This document shows positions 8,866 through 16,921 of a DNA stretch of 64,000 nucleotides, piece after piece. Source of the stretch: Streptomyces aculeolatus. GTDB lineage: Bacteria > Actinomycetota > Actinomycetes > Streptomycetales > Streptomycetaceae. The stretch covers positions 62,001 to 126,000 of the forward strand of contig NZ_JAINRD010000023.1 of assembly GCF_020400605.1 (NCBI RefSeq), read 5' to 3'. The position numbers were made by a program, and so were the translations under genes. Numbering within the stretch: the stretch's first letter is position 1; every line of letters starts with the position of its first letter. Under the pieces are notes generated by a model. That model was not told the DNA's origin. It did not search any database and saw only the letters and a list, made by a program, of their open reading frames with translations.

Positions 8866-9279
8866 ATGGCTGATTTCTCCCGCCTGCCGGGCCCGAACGC
8901 CGATCTGTGGGACTGGCAGCTCATCGCAGCGTGCCGCGGTGTGGACAGCTCCCTGTTCTTTCACCCGGAAGGAGAGCGGGGCGCCGCCCGGAGCGCACGG
9001 GAGGCATCCGCCAAAGAGGTGTGCATGCGATGCCCCGTACGCGCGGAGTGCGCGGCGCACGCGCTGGCGGTTCGCGAGCCGTACGGCGTGTGGGGCGGGC
9101 TGACGGAGGACGAGCGCGAGGAACTGCTGGGCCGCGCCCGGCACCGGACGCCGTCCCCGGGGGCCGCGGCACCGGCGCCGGAACCCGCCCCGGCCCCTTC
9201 CCCCGCACCGACGCCCGCACCGGCACCCGCACCGGCACCCGCACCGGCACCCGCGCAGACACCGACGCCGTACACCTAA
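8866..9279 (+). CDS. whiD: WhiB-like iron-sulfur sporulation regulator WhiD
   Basis: A 137-residue Wbl protein. Four cysteines that bind a [4Fe-4S] cluster are at C23, C53, C56 and C62 (CMRCPVRAEC), followed by the G[VI]WGG turn at residues 74-78 and a basic C-terminal segment. Its position, divergent from bldM, identifies it as WhiD (SCO4767), which is needed for late sporulation and works by binding the principal sigma factor. Unusually, residues from about 101 onward form a Pro-Ala tail built from a 12-base tandem repeat. WhiD as I recall it is about 112 residues, so the tail adds roughly 25. Core residues are intact, so the protein should be functional. Confidence 0.93.
   Translation: MADFSRLPGPNADLWDWQLIAACRGVDSSLFFHPEGERGAARSAREASAKEVCMRCPVRAECAAHALAVREPYGVWGGLTEDEREELLGRARHRTPSPGAAAPAPEPAPAPSPAPTPAPAPAPAPAPAPAQTPTPYT
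9217..9252 (+). repeat. 12-base tandem repeat in the 3' end of whiD
   Basis: GCACCGGCACCC occurs three times in perfect tandem, encoding part of a Pro-Ala run. Degenerate Pro-Ala codons flank it on both sides, from about 9170 to 9260. Confidence 0.9.
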
Positions 9280-9311
9280 GGCGGGCCGCTCCCGGTCCGC
9301 CGGCCCGTGTC

Positions 9312-10277
9312 CTACGTGTCCTGCGTGTCCCGGGCGGCGGCCGCCAGCCGGTCGAGCATCGCCGCCACCGCCGGCACCCGGGCCAGGTCCGGCAGCGTGA
9401 GCGCCACGACCTCCCGCCGCGCCTCCGGCAGCAGCGGCACCGTGACCACCCCCCGCGGCGGCACCGCGCGCACCGCGAGCCCCGGCAGCACCGCGACCCC
9501 CAGCCCGGCGCGCACGAGGCCCACGACGGCGGGGTAGTCGTCCGTCGCGAAGTCGATACGGGGCGCGAAGCCGGCCCGCCGGCACAGCTCCACCAGATGC
9601 GTGCGGCACCGCGGGCAGCCCGCGATCACCGGCTCCCCGGCCAGCTCCGCCAGCTCGACCCGGCCCGCCCCGGCGGCGGGGTGGTCCTCCGGCACCAGGC
9701 ACAGCAGCCGGTCGGTGAGGAGCGGACGGAGGACGAGGCCGTCCCAGCCGTCGACGGGATCCCCGTCGGCTCCGGCGCCCGCGGCTTCCGGCTCTTCCGG
9801 CTCCCTCCCGGCCGTGCCCGGCAGCGGATAGTGGAACGCCAGCGCGATCTCGCACTCGCCCTCCCGCAGCATCTCCACGGACCGCGGCGGCTCGGCGTCC
9901 ACCAGCGAGATCCGCGTCCCCGGGTGCGCCGCCCGCATCGCCGCCAGCGCGCCCGGCACGATCGTGGAGCTGCCGCTCGGGAACGACACCAGCCGCACCC
10001 GGCCCGCCCGCAGCCCCGCGAGCGCCGCGACCTCCTCCTCCGCCGCGGCCAGCCCGGCGAGGATGCTCCCCGCATGCCGGACGAGTGCCTCCCCCGCCTC
10101 CGTCAGCCGCAGCTCCCGGCCGGCGCGGACGAGCAGGGGCGTGGCCGCCGCCTGCTCCAGCGCCTTCATCTGCTGGCTGACGGCGGGCTGGGTCAGGCCG
10201 AGTTCGCGGGCGGCGGCGGAGAACGAGCCGGTTCCGGCGACGGCCCGGAGAACACGCAGGTGACGGGCGTCGAACAT
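9312..10277 (-). CDS. LysR-family transcriptional regulator
   Basis: A 321-residue regulator with an N-terminal winged helix-turn-helix (residues 5-64, FSAAARELGLTQPAVSQQMKAL) and a periplasmic-binding-protein-like effector domain (about 92-300). Cysteines in GCPRCRTHLVELC might sense redox or metal, but this is a guess. It is divergent from the MOSC gene with an 88-base gap, so that gene is the natural first candidate target. It is convergent with whiD. The effector and regulon are unknown. Confidence 0.9.
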   Translation of the reverse strand: MFDARHLRVLRAVAGTGSFSAAARELGLTQPAVSQQMKALEQAAATPLLVRAGRELRLTEAGEALVRHAGSILAGLAAAEEEVAALAGLRAGRVRLVSFPSGSSTIVPGALAAMRAAHPGTRISLVDAEPPRSVEMLREGECEIALAFHYPLPGTAGREPEEPEAAGAGADGDPVDGWDGLVLRPLLTDRLLCLVPEDHPAAGAGRVELAELAGEPVIAGCPRCRTHLVELCRRAGFAPRIDFATDDYPAVVGLVRAGLGVAVLPGLAVRAVPPRGVVTVPLLPEARREVVALTLPDLARVPAVAAMLDRLAAAARDTQDT

Positions 10278-10365
10278 GATTCCACCCTAGGCGAGTCGCG
10301 GGCCCCATCCGCGAAGATCCGAAAGTCCTTTGAGCGTTGTCACAGGCGGCGGTTACCTTCGGGGG

Positions 10366-11034
10366 ATGCAGGTGCTCTCCGTGAACCTCGCCCGGCCGCA
10401 GACCGCCCCCGACATCACCGACGCCCCCGGCTTCGTCACCGGCATCGACAAGCGCCCGGCCGAAGGCCCTGTGCACGTCGAGGAGCCCGGCCCCAAGGGC
10501 ACCGGCGGCAGCGCTCTCGCCGGCGACGTCATAGGCGACCTGCGCCACCACGGCGGCACGTACCAGGCGGTGTACGCGTTCGCGCGCGAAGACCTCGACG
10601 TCTGGGGCGCCGAGCTGGGCCGCGAGCTGCCGAACGGCGTCTTCGGCGAGAACCTGACCACCTCCGGCGTCGACGTCTGCGGCGCGCGCATCGGCGAGCG
10701 CTGGCGGATCGGCCCCGACCTGCTGCTGGAGGTCACCAGCTCGCGCATACCCTGCCGCACGTTCGCCGGCTGGCTCGGCGAGCGGGGCTGGGTCAAGCGC
10801 TTCACGCAGGCGGCCCGGCCCGGCGCGTACCTGCGGGTGATCGAGCCGGGCGAGATCCGGGCCGGGGACGGGATCCGCGTCGAGCACCGCCCGGACCACG
10901 AGGTGACGGCCGCCTTCTGGTTCCGCGCGAACACCCTGGAGCGCGAGCTGCTGCCCCGGCTCCTGGCCGCCGCGGACGCGCTGCATCCGGAGTCCCTGGA
11001 GAAGGCCCGCAAGGCGGCGGCCCGCGCGTCCTGA
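10366..11034 (+). CDS. MOSC domain-containing protein
   Basis: A 222-residue MOSC (molybdenum cofactor sulfurase C-terminal) protein, YiiM-like. Landmarks are HHGGTYQAVYAFAREDLDVW, LPNGVFGENLTTSG and the conserved Cys130 in SSRIPCRTFAGW. YiiM proteins bind molybdenum cofactor and reduce N-hydroxylated bases, and a similar role is plausible here. The ATG at 10366 was preferred over an in-frame TTG at 10330. It is divergent from the LysR gene, which may regulate it. Confidence 0.88.
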   Translation: MQVLSVNLARPQTAPDITDAPGFVTGIDKRPAEGPVHVEEPGPKGTGGSALAGDVIGDLRHHGGTYQAVYAFAREDLDVWGAELGRELPNGVFGENLTTSGVDVCGARIGERWRIGPDLLLEVTSSRIPCRTFAGWLGERGWVKRFTQAARPGAYLRVIEPGEIRAGDGIRVEHRPDHEVTAAFWFRANTLERELLPRLLAAADALHPESLEKARKAAARAS

Positions 11035-11121
11035 CCCCGTCGGCCCTCCGGGCCGACCCCGAGAGCGGCCTCAGGGTCGCCTCCGGGGCGTACCCGTGCG
11101 ATTCCCGATACCCGCAGGAGT

Positions 11122-11147
11122 CATGTGTCAGAAAACTCTGACACATG
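11122..11147. promoter_or_regulatory. Perfect 11-bp inverted repeat over the multicopper oxidase start codon
   Basis: CATGTGTCAGA at 11122-11132 and its exact complement TCTGACACATG at 11137-11147 flank a 4-base spacer. The right arm contains the ATG of the oxidase gene. It could be a repressor operator or an mRNA hairpin that blocks initiation. Confidence 0.75.
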
Positions 11148-12713
11148 AAGAAAACGAGTGGACGGAGACGGCGGCTCAAGCGGGTTCTCCTCGCGCTGAC
11201 CGCGGTGGCGGTCACGGTGGTGGGCGCGGTCGTCGGCGCCGGAGCGTGGTTCTACGCCACGGCGGACGTCTCCACGGTCGGCAAGGTCGAGTTCACCAAC
11301 GAGCTGCGGATACCGCCGGTCGACGAGGGCGAGGTGGCGGCGGACGGCACGCGCGTCTTCCGGCTCGGGATGCGGGCGGGCGAGACGGAGTTCGAGCCCG
11401 GCCGGACCACGCCGACGTGGGGGTTCACCAGCCCGCGGACGGCCGCCGACGCGCAGTGGCCCGGCACGTACCTCGGGCCGACGCTGCGCGCCGAGCGCGG
11501 CGAGAAGGTCCGCGTCGAGGTCGACAACGGGCTCGACGAGGCGTCCACCGTCCACTGGCACGGCATGCACCTGCCCGCCGCCATGGACGGCGGCCCGCAC
11601 CAGATGGTCGAGGCCGGCGGGAAGTGGCGGCCCCACTGGACCGTCGACCAGCCCGCGGCCACCCTCTGGTACCACCCGCACCCGCACGGCAGGACCGAGC
11701 GGCACGTGCAGCGCGGGCTCGCCGGGATGTTCCTCGTGGACGACGCGAAGGCGGACGAGATGGGCCTCCCCGACGAGTACGGCGTGAACGACGTGCCCGT
11801 CGTCGTCCAGGACGTGCGCTTCGACGGCGACCGCCTCGACCACGGCCACCGGATGATGCGGAACACCGGCTTCCTGGGCGACGAGACGATGGTGAACGGC
11901 ACCCTCGCCCCGTACCAGCAGGTACGCGACGAGGTCGTCCGGCTGCGGCTCCTCAACGCCTCCACCGCGCGCGTCTACGACTTCGGCTTCGACGACGACC
12001 GCGACTTCGACCTCGTCGGCACCGACGGCGGCCTGCTCGGCGCCCCGTACCGCACCGACCGCATCCTGCTCTCCCCCGGCGAACGCGCCGAGATCCTGGT
12101 CCGGATGCGGCCCGGCGAGCGGACCGTGCTGCGCAGCAACCCGCCGGGCGGCGGCGACTTCTGGCAGTCCCGCTTCGCCGGCGGCGACGACTCCTTCGAC
12201 GTGCTGGAGCTGCGCGCCGCCGGCACCCTGCGCCCGGCGCCCACGGTGCCGGCGCGGCTGGCCGACGTCGAACTCCCCGACCCGGCCGACGCCTCCCGCG
12301 AACGCCACTTCGACCTGCGCACGAGCGGCATCAACGGCTCGCCGATGGCCATGGACCGCATCGACGCCACCGTCGAGCGCGGCGCGACGGAGATCTGGAC
12401 GGTGCGCAACCGCGACGGCGTCACGCACAACTTCCACGTCCACGACGTGCAGTTCCGCGTTCTGGAGGTGGACGGCGAACCGCCGCCGCCGGAGCTGCGC
12501 GGGCGGAAGGACACCGTGTACGTGCCGAACGGGCGGGAGGTGAAGCTCGTCCTGCGCTTCGACGGCCCGCCCGACCCCGACGTGCCGTACATGTACCACT
12601 GCCATCTGCTGGCGCACGAGGACGGCGGGATGATGGGGCAGTTCGCCGTCGTGAACCCCGGCGAGAAGGCCGGCCGGCCCCCGGGCGTGGACGGCGGACA
12701 CGCCGGGCACTGA
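11145..12713 (+). CDS. Multicopper oxidase (CueO/laccase-like), exported
   Basis: A 522-residue three-cupredoxin oxidase. An Arg-rich N-terminus (GRRRRLKR) precedes a hydrophobic stretch at about 13-37, so it is a membrane anchor or Tat-like signal. All four copper-ligand motifs are present: HWHG 137-140, HPHPH 177-181, HNFHVH 428-433 and HCHLLAHEDGGMM from 485 (Cys486 for the type 1 site). It likely oxidises copper or phenolic substrates outside the membrane. A short His tail (GGHAGH) ends it. The reading frame is fixed by the motifs, but the ATG at 11145 has no ribosome site at normal distance. GCAGGAG instead suits an out-of-frame ATG at 11123. Confidence 0.92.
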   Translation: MKKTSGRRRRLKRVLLALTAVAVTVVGAVVGAGAWFYATADVSTVGKVEFTNELRIPPVDEGEVAADGTRVFRLGMRAGETEFEPGRTTPTWGFTSPRTAADAQWPGTYLGPTLRAERGEKVRVEVDNGLDEASTVHWHGMHLPAAMDGGPHQMVEAGGKWRPHWTVDQPAATLWYHPHPHGRTERHVQRGLAGMFLVDDAKADEMGLPDEYGVNDVPVVVQDVRFDGDRLDHGHRMMRNTGFLGDETMVNGTLAPYQQVRDEVVRLRLLNASTARVYDFGFDDDRDFDLVGTDGGLLGAPYRTDRILLSPGERAEILVRMRPGERTVLRSNPPGGGDFWQSRFAGGDDSFDVLELRAAGTLRPAPTVPARLADVELPDPADASRERHFDLRTSGINGSPMAMDRIDATVERGATEIWTVRNRDGVTHNFHVHDVQFRVLEVDGEPPPPELRGRKDTVYVPNGREVKLVLRFDGPPDPDVPYMYHCHLLAHEDGGMMGQFAVVNPGEKAGRPPGVDGGHAGH

Positions 12714-12745
12714 CCCGCGCCTGCGGCGCCCGCTAGCGTGCGGAC

Positions 12746-13519
12746 ATGACGACTGCGCTGATTACGGGATCGACGGCCGGCCTCGGCGCCGCCTTCGCCC
12801 GCCGCCTGGCCGCCTCGGGATACGACCTGGTGCTCGTCGCCAGAACGGCGGAGCGGCTGCACGAGCAGGCCGCGGAGCTGCACGAGCGGCACGGCGTCGA
12901 GGCGTCGGTGCTGCCGGCGGACCTGGCGGCGGAGGAAGGCATCACGGCGGTGGAGAAGCGCCTCGGCGACGCGGGGCGGCCGGTGGACCTGCTGGTCAAC
13001 AACGCGGGGTTCGGGCTGAAGGGGCGCTTCCTCCAGGTGACGCTGGCCGACGAGCTGACGATGCTGAAGGTGCACTGCGAGGCGGTGCTGCGGCTGACGA
13101 CGGCGGCGGCGGGGGCGATGCGGGAGCGGTCGCGGGGTGCGGTGGTCAACGTCGCGTCGGTGGCGGCGTTCGTGCCGCGGGGGACGTACGGGGCGAGCAA
13201 GGCGTGGGTCGTGCAGTTCACGCAGGGCGTGGCGAAGGACATGGCGGGCAGCGGGGTGCGGCTGATGGTGCTGTGCCCGGGGTTCGTCAGGACGGAGTTC
13301 CACGAGCGGGCGGGGATGGGGACGGACAACATCCCGGGGTGGATGTGGCTGGACGCGGACAAGGTGGTGGCGGAGGGACTGCGGGACCTCCAGCGGGGCC
13401 GTACGGTGTCGATCCCGGACCCGCGGTACAAGGCGCTGATGGGCGCGGCGAAGCTGGTACCGCGGGGAGTGCTGGGGCGGGTGTCGACGGGGGCGGGCCG
13501 CAAGTACGGGCCTCAGTAG
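12746..13519 (+). CDS. Short-chain dehydrogenase/reductase
   Basis: A 257-residue classical SDR. The Rossmann nucleotide-binding motif GSTAGLG is at residues 8-14, NNAG at 85-88, and the catalytic triad is Ser138, Tyr148 and Lys152 (YGASK). The substrate is unknown. It follows the oxidase by 32 bases on the same strand and could share its transcript. A strong bidirectional terminator separates it from groEL. Confidence 0.93.
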   Translation: MTTALITGSTAGLGAAFARRLAASGYDLVLVARTAERLHEQAAELHERHGVEASVLPADLAAEEGITAVEKRLGDAGRPVDLLVNNAGFGLKGRFLQVTLADELTMLKVHCEAVLRLTTAAAGAMRERSRGAVVNVASVAAFVPRGTYGASKAWVVQFTQGVAKDMAGSGVRLMVLCPGFVRTEFHERAGMGTDNIPGWMWLDADKVVAEGLRDLQRGRTVSIPDPRYKALMGAAKLVPRGVLGRVSTGAGRKYGPQ

Positions 13520-13575
13520 GGGCCCGCCGGCCCCGTACCACCCGAACCCGCCCCGGCTCCAAGCCGGGCGGGACG

Positions 13576-13623
13576 CACGCCGCAGGGCCTCGCCCCCTTG
13601 CGGAGGCGAGGCCCTGCGGTGTG
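13576..13623. terminator. Bidirectional terminator between the SDR and groEL
   Basis: CCGCAGGGCCTCGCC pairs perfectly with GGCGAGGCCCTGCGG around a 10-base loop. The stem extends outward by four more pairs, one of them G-U. It sits between convergent genes and suits both. Confidence 0.85.
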
Positions 13624-13646
13624 TTGCCCGTGGTACCGACCGGAGG

Positions 13647-15275
13647 TCAGTGGGCGTGGCCGTGGCCGCCGTGGCTGTGGCCCGCGTCCTCCTCCGGCTC
13701 CGGCTTCTCGACGACCGCGCTCTCCGTCGTCAGCAGCAGCGAGGCGATCGACGCCGCGTTCTCCAGCGCCGAGCGGGTCACCTTCACCGGGTCGATGACG
13801 CCGGCCTTCACCAGGTCGCCGTACTCGCCGGTGGCGGCGTTGAAGCCCTGGCCCGCCGACAGCTCCGCGACCTTGGAGGTGATGACGTACCCCTCCAGGC
13901 CCGCGTTCTCCGCGATCCACCGCAGCGGCTCGACCGCCGCGCGGCGGACGACCGCCGCGCCGGTGGCCTCGTCGCCCGTGAGGCCGAGGCCGTCCTCCAG
14001 CACCTTCGCGGCGTGGACGAGCGCCGAGCCGCCGCCGGAGACGATGCCCTCCTCGACCGCCGCGCGGGTGGCGGAGATGGCGTCCTCCAGGCGGTGCTTC
14101 TTCTCCTTCAGCTCCACCTCGGTGGCCGCGCCGACGCGGATGACGCACACGCCGCCGGCCAGCTTCGCCAGCCGCTCCTGCAGCTTCTCGCGGTCCCAGT
14201 CGGAGTCCGTGCCCTCGATCTCCGCCTTGATCTGCGCGATCCGGCCGGCGACCTCGTCGGCCTTGCCGGCGCCGTCGACGATCGTGGTGTCGTCCTTGGT
14301 GATGACCACGCGGCGGGCGGTGCCCAGCACCTCGAGGCCCACCTGGTCGAGCTTCAGGCCGACCTCCTCGGCGATCACGGTGCCGCCCGTGAGGGTGGCC
14401 ATGTCGCCGAGCATCGCCTTGCGGCGGTCACCGAAGCCGGGGGCCTTGACCGCGACGGAGTTGAAGGTGCCGCGGATCTTGTTGACCACGAGGGTGGACA
14501 GCGCCTCGCCGTCCACGTCCTCGGCGATGATCAGCAGCGGCTTCGCGGAGCCGGCCTGCATGACCTTCTCCAGCAGCGGCAGCAGGTCCTGGATGGAGGA
14601 GATCTTGCCCTGGTTGATCAGGATGTACGGGTCCTCCAGCACCGCCTCCATGCGGTCCTGGTCGGTCACCATGTAGTGCGACAGGTAGCCCTTGTCGAAG
14701 GCCATGCCCTCGGTGAAGTCCAGCTCCAGGCCGAAGGTGTTGGACTCCTCGACGGTGATGACGCCGTCCTTGCCGACCTTGTCCATGGCCTCGCCGATGA
14801 GCTGGCCCACCTGCTCGTCCTGCGCGGACAGCGCGGCGACCGCGGCGATGTCGGACTTGGAGTCGATCGGGCTGGCGGCCTTCAGCAGCTCGTCGGAGAC
14901 GGCCGCGACGGCGGCGTCGATGCCGCGCTTGAGCGCGGAGGGGGAGGCGCCGGCGGCCACGTTGCGCAGGCCCTCGCGGACGAGCGCCTGGGCAAGCACG
15001 GTGGCGGTGGTGGTGCCGTCGCCCGCGATGTCGTTGGTCTTGGTCGCCACCTCCTTCACGAGCTGCGCGCCCAGGTTCTCGTACGGGTCCTCGACCTCGA
15101 TCTCACGGGCGATGGTCACGCCGTCGTTGGTGATGGTCGGGGCACCGAACTTCTTGTCGATGACGACGTTGCGGCCCTTGGGGCCGATCGTCACCCTCAC
15201 GGTGTTGGCAAGCTTGTCCACGCCGCGCTCAAGAGCGCGGCGGGCGTCCTCGTCGAACTTCAGAGTCTTCGCCAT
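13647..15275 (-). CDS. groEL1: Chaperonin GroEL1 (60 kDa)
   Basis: A 542-residue ATP-dependent chaperonin. ATP-site motifs VTIGPKGRNVV and GDGTTT (Asp86) are intact, as are the apical and intermediate domains. The C-terminus is not the usual Gly-Met tail but a His-rich one (GHSHGGHGHAH), as in the groES-linked GroEL1 of actinobacteria. It likely binds metal or nucleic acid in addition to, or instead of, classical folding. It follows groES by 123 bases on the minus strand and should be controlled by the CIRCE elements upstream of groES. A GroEL2 paralog elsewhere in the genome is expected. Confidence 0.97.
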   Translation of the reverse strand: MAKTLKFDEDARRALERGVDKLANTVRVTIGPKGRNVVIDKKFGAPTITNDGVTIAREIEVEDPYENLGAQLVKEVATKTNDIAGDGTTTATVLAQALVREGLRNVAAGASPSALKRGIDAAVAAVSDELLKAASPIDSKSDIAAVAALSAQDEQVGQLIGEAMDKVGKDGVITVEESNTFGLELDFTEGMAFDKGYLSHYMVTDQDRMEAVLEDPYILINQGKISSIQDLLPLLEKVMQAGSAKPLLIIAEDVDGEALSTLVVNKIRGTFNSVAVKAPGFGDRRKAMLGDMATLTGGTVIAEEVGLKLDQVGLEVLGTARRVVITKDDTTIVDGAGKADEVAGRIAQIKAEIEGTDSDWDREKLQERLAKLAGGVCVIRVGAATEVELKEKKHRLEDAISATRAAVEEGIVSGGGSALVHAAKVLEDGLGLTGDEATGAAVVRRAAVEPLRWIAENAGLEGYVITSKVAELSAGQGFNAATGEYGDLVKAGVIDPVKVTRSALENAASIASLLLTTESAVVEKPEPEEDAGHSHGGHGHAH

Positions 15276-15398
15276 GGAACGTGGGTCCTCTCAAGGGGCG
15301 CGTAGGGAGCGCCGACGCCCCGGCCCGTTTCGATATGTCCTGCTCGATGAACGGATCCGGGGCGCGGCCTGGTGTGTGAAGAAGCGGGAAGCGCCCCG

Positions 15399-15707
15399 TT
15401 ACTTCTCGATGATCGCGAGCACGTCGCGGGCAGAGAGGACGAGGTAGTCCTCGTTGTTGTACTTCACCTCGGTGCCGCCGTACTTGCTGTAGAGAACGAC
15501 GTCGCCGACGGAGACGTCGAGCGGCAGCCGGTTGCCGTCCTCGAAGCGGCCCGGGCCGACGGCCAGGACGACGCCCTCCTGGGGCTTCTCCTTGGCGGTG
15601 TCCGGGATGACCAGGCCCGAGGCCGTGGTCTCCTCGGCGTCGAGCGTCTGGACCACGATGCGGTCCTCAAGCGGCTTGATGGCAACCTTGGTGCTGGCGG
15701 TCGTCAC
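15399..15707 (-). CDS. groES: Co-chaperonin GroES (10 kDa)
   Basis: A 102-residue heptameric lid of the GroEL chamber. KPLEDRIVV, the mobile loop around EETTASGLVIPDTAKEKPQ, VGDVVLYSKYGGTEVKY and the C-terminal strand are all present. The GTG at 15707 is preceded by GGGAGG at good distance. The upstream in-frame extension to 15815 runs through the CIRCE region and is not coding. First gene of the groES-groEL1 operon. Confidence 0.98.
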   Translation of the reverse strand: MTTASTKVAIKPLEDRIVVQTLDAEETTASGLVIPDTAKEKPQEGVVLAVGPGRFEDGNRLPLDVSVGDVVLYSKYGGTEVKYNNEDYLVLSARDVLAIIEK

Positions 15708-15808
15708 GATCCGACCTCCCCCTTCGGAGATCTCGCGGGGTTGAATGTCTGGGGTGGCGACCCTGGTGGATCCGTCGTCGCGGGTGCCGGATCCGCCTCG
15801 TCGCTGTG

Positions 15809-15835
15809 TTGGCACTCTCCATGGGGGAGTGCCAG
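15809..15835 (-). promoter_or_regulatory. CIRCE element, proximal (HrcA operator)
   Basis: TTGGCACTC, nine bases, GAGTGCCAG. This is close to the TTAGCACTC-N9-GAGTGCTAA consensus and lies about 100 bases before groES, near the expected transcription start. HrcA should repress from here without heat stress. Confidence 0.9.
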
Positions 15836-15840
15836 AGCCG

Positions 15841-15870
15841 AGGTTATGCCGCCTTTTAGCACTCGGTCAA
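15841..15870 (-). promoter_or_regulatory. groES-groEL1 promoter
   Basis: On the minus strand, TTGACC and TAACCT are 18 bases apart, a good vegetative (HrdB-type) promoter. The -35 hexamer lies inside the spacer of the distal CIRCE. Confidence 0.75.
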
Positions 15871-15882
15871 GCCGAGTGCCAG
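15856..15882 (-). promoter_or_regulatory. CIRCE element, distal (HrcA operator)
   Basis: TTAGCACTC, nine bases, GAGTGCCAG. It overlaps the promoter -35 region and starts 47 bases from the proximal copy, close to 4.5 helical turns. Confidence 0.93.
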
Positions 15883-15964
15883 ATTGCCACCCCCGCGTCG
15901 GCCCCTCGGCCGGTCACGCGTCGCACGGCCGTACGGTCCGGACCGTACGGCCCGCGCCGCCGCG

Positions 15965-16921
15965 TCACATGTAGTCCTCCAGCCGGGCCACCGTGAAGCC
16001 CTGGCTCTGGATCTCCCGCAGCAGCTCCGCCATGACGTCCGTCATCGTCCGCCCGCCCTGCTGCTCCGGCCCCCGGAAGTGCATCAGCACGATGTCGCCG
16101 GGGCGCAGGCGGTCGCCGCTGCGGTACTCCAGCCCGCTCGCCTTCATGTCGGCCCGCCACAGCGGCATCGCGCGGACGCCGCAGGAGGCGGCGGCCCGCA
16201 GCGTCGCCGCGTCGTACTTGCCGTAGGGCGGCCGGAAGAGGGTCGGGCGGACGCCGAACCGGTCGGTGACGCGCTCCTGCTGGCGGCAGATCTGGCGGCG
16301 CTGCCGCTCGTACGGGAGCAGGGTGAGGTCGGGGTGGGTGAGGGTGTGGCCGTGCACGGAGTTGCCGAGGCGGCGCAGCTCCTCGAAGTAGTCGTAGTCC
16401 CCGCGGGCCGCGGAGTCGGAGAGGAACATGCTGAACGGCAGCCGCAGGTCCGCCGCCATCCCGACCAGCCCGGGGTCCTTCACCCAGCCGTCGTCGATGG
16501 TGAGGAAGACGACCTTGTCCCGCGTCGGCACCCGGCCCGTCACGGCCGGCAGCCCGGACTCCCCAGGCCGCACGGGGCGTCTCACGGGGGGCGCGGGCGG
16601 CGGGTCGAGGGGGCGGTCCAGGCCCCACTGCCGGTACGCGTCGGGGCCGGCGCCGCGCGCGGCGTCCTCGCCGGCACCGCCCGCCTCGCCGCCCTTGCCG
16701 TCCTCGCCCGGCAGCGCCCGCGGCGTACGCCCCGCCTGCCGCACGCCCGGCTTGCCGTCCGGCCGCCCGTCCCCGGGTGCCGCGGACTCCCCCGCGTCCT
16801 TCGGGAACCACTCCTGCGTCGGCCGGGCCGCGTCCGCGCAGGCGGTGACCGCCAGCAGGCAGGCGGCGGCTATCGCGGCGGCGGCCGACGACCGCCGCCC
16901 GGAGCGGCGGGTGCGCCTCAT
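15965..16921 (-). CDS. Polysaccharide deacetylase family lipoprotein (downstream copy)
   Basis: A 318-residue protein with a lipoprotein signal (lipobox VTAC, Cys28), a disordered Gly/Pro-rich linker (about 35-120) and a NodB-homology deacetylase domain. Metal and catalytic motifs are TIDDG (141-145, in place of the usual TFDDG), HTLTH (192-196) and RPPYGKYD. It probably removes acetyl groups from peptidoglycan or another wall glycan on the outer face of the membrane. Its ATG overlaps the stop of the preceding paralog in an ATGA, so the two are translationally coupled. Confidence 0.92.
   Translation of the reverse strand: MRRTRRSGRRSSAAAAIAAACLLAVTACADAARPTQEWFPKDAGESAAPGDGRPDGKPGVRQAGRTPRALPGEDGKGGEAGGAGEDAARGAGPDAYRQWGLDRPLDPPPAPPVRRPVRPGESGLPAVTGRVPTRDKVVFLTIDDGWVKDPGLVGMAADLRLPFSMFLSDSAARGDYDYFEELRRLGNSVHGHTLTHPDLTLLPYERQRRQICRQQERVTDRFGVRPTLFRPPYGKYDAATLRAAASCGVRAMPLWRADMKASGLEYRSGDRLRPGDIVLMHFRGPEQQGGRTMTDVMAELLREIQSQGFTVARLEDYM

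Noticed and set aside
9217..9252. CRISPR array in the whiD repeat or at 62418-62486
   Set aside because: Units are contiguous, with no spacers, and no cas genes are present.
11096..12736. Frameshift in the multicopper oxidase, since the best ribosome site suits a different frame
   Set aside because: The oxidase frame is complete from its membrane anchor to its last copper motif, and the other frame gives an Arg-rich product. The start puzzle is reported as regulation instead.
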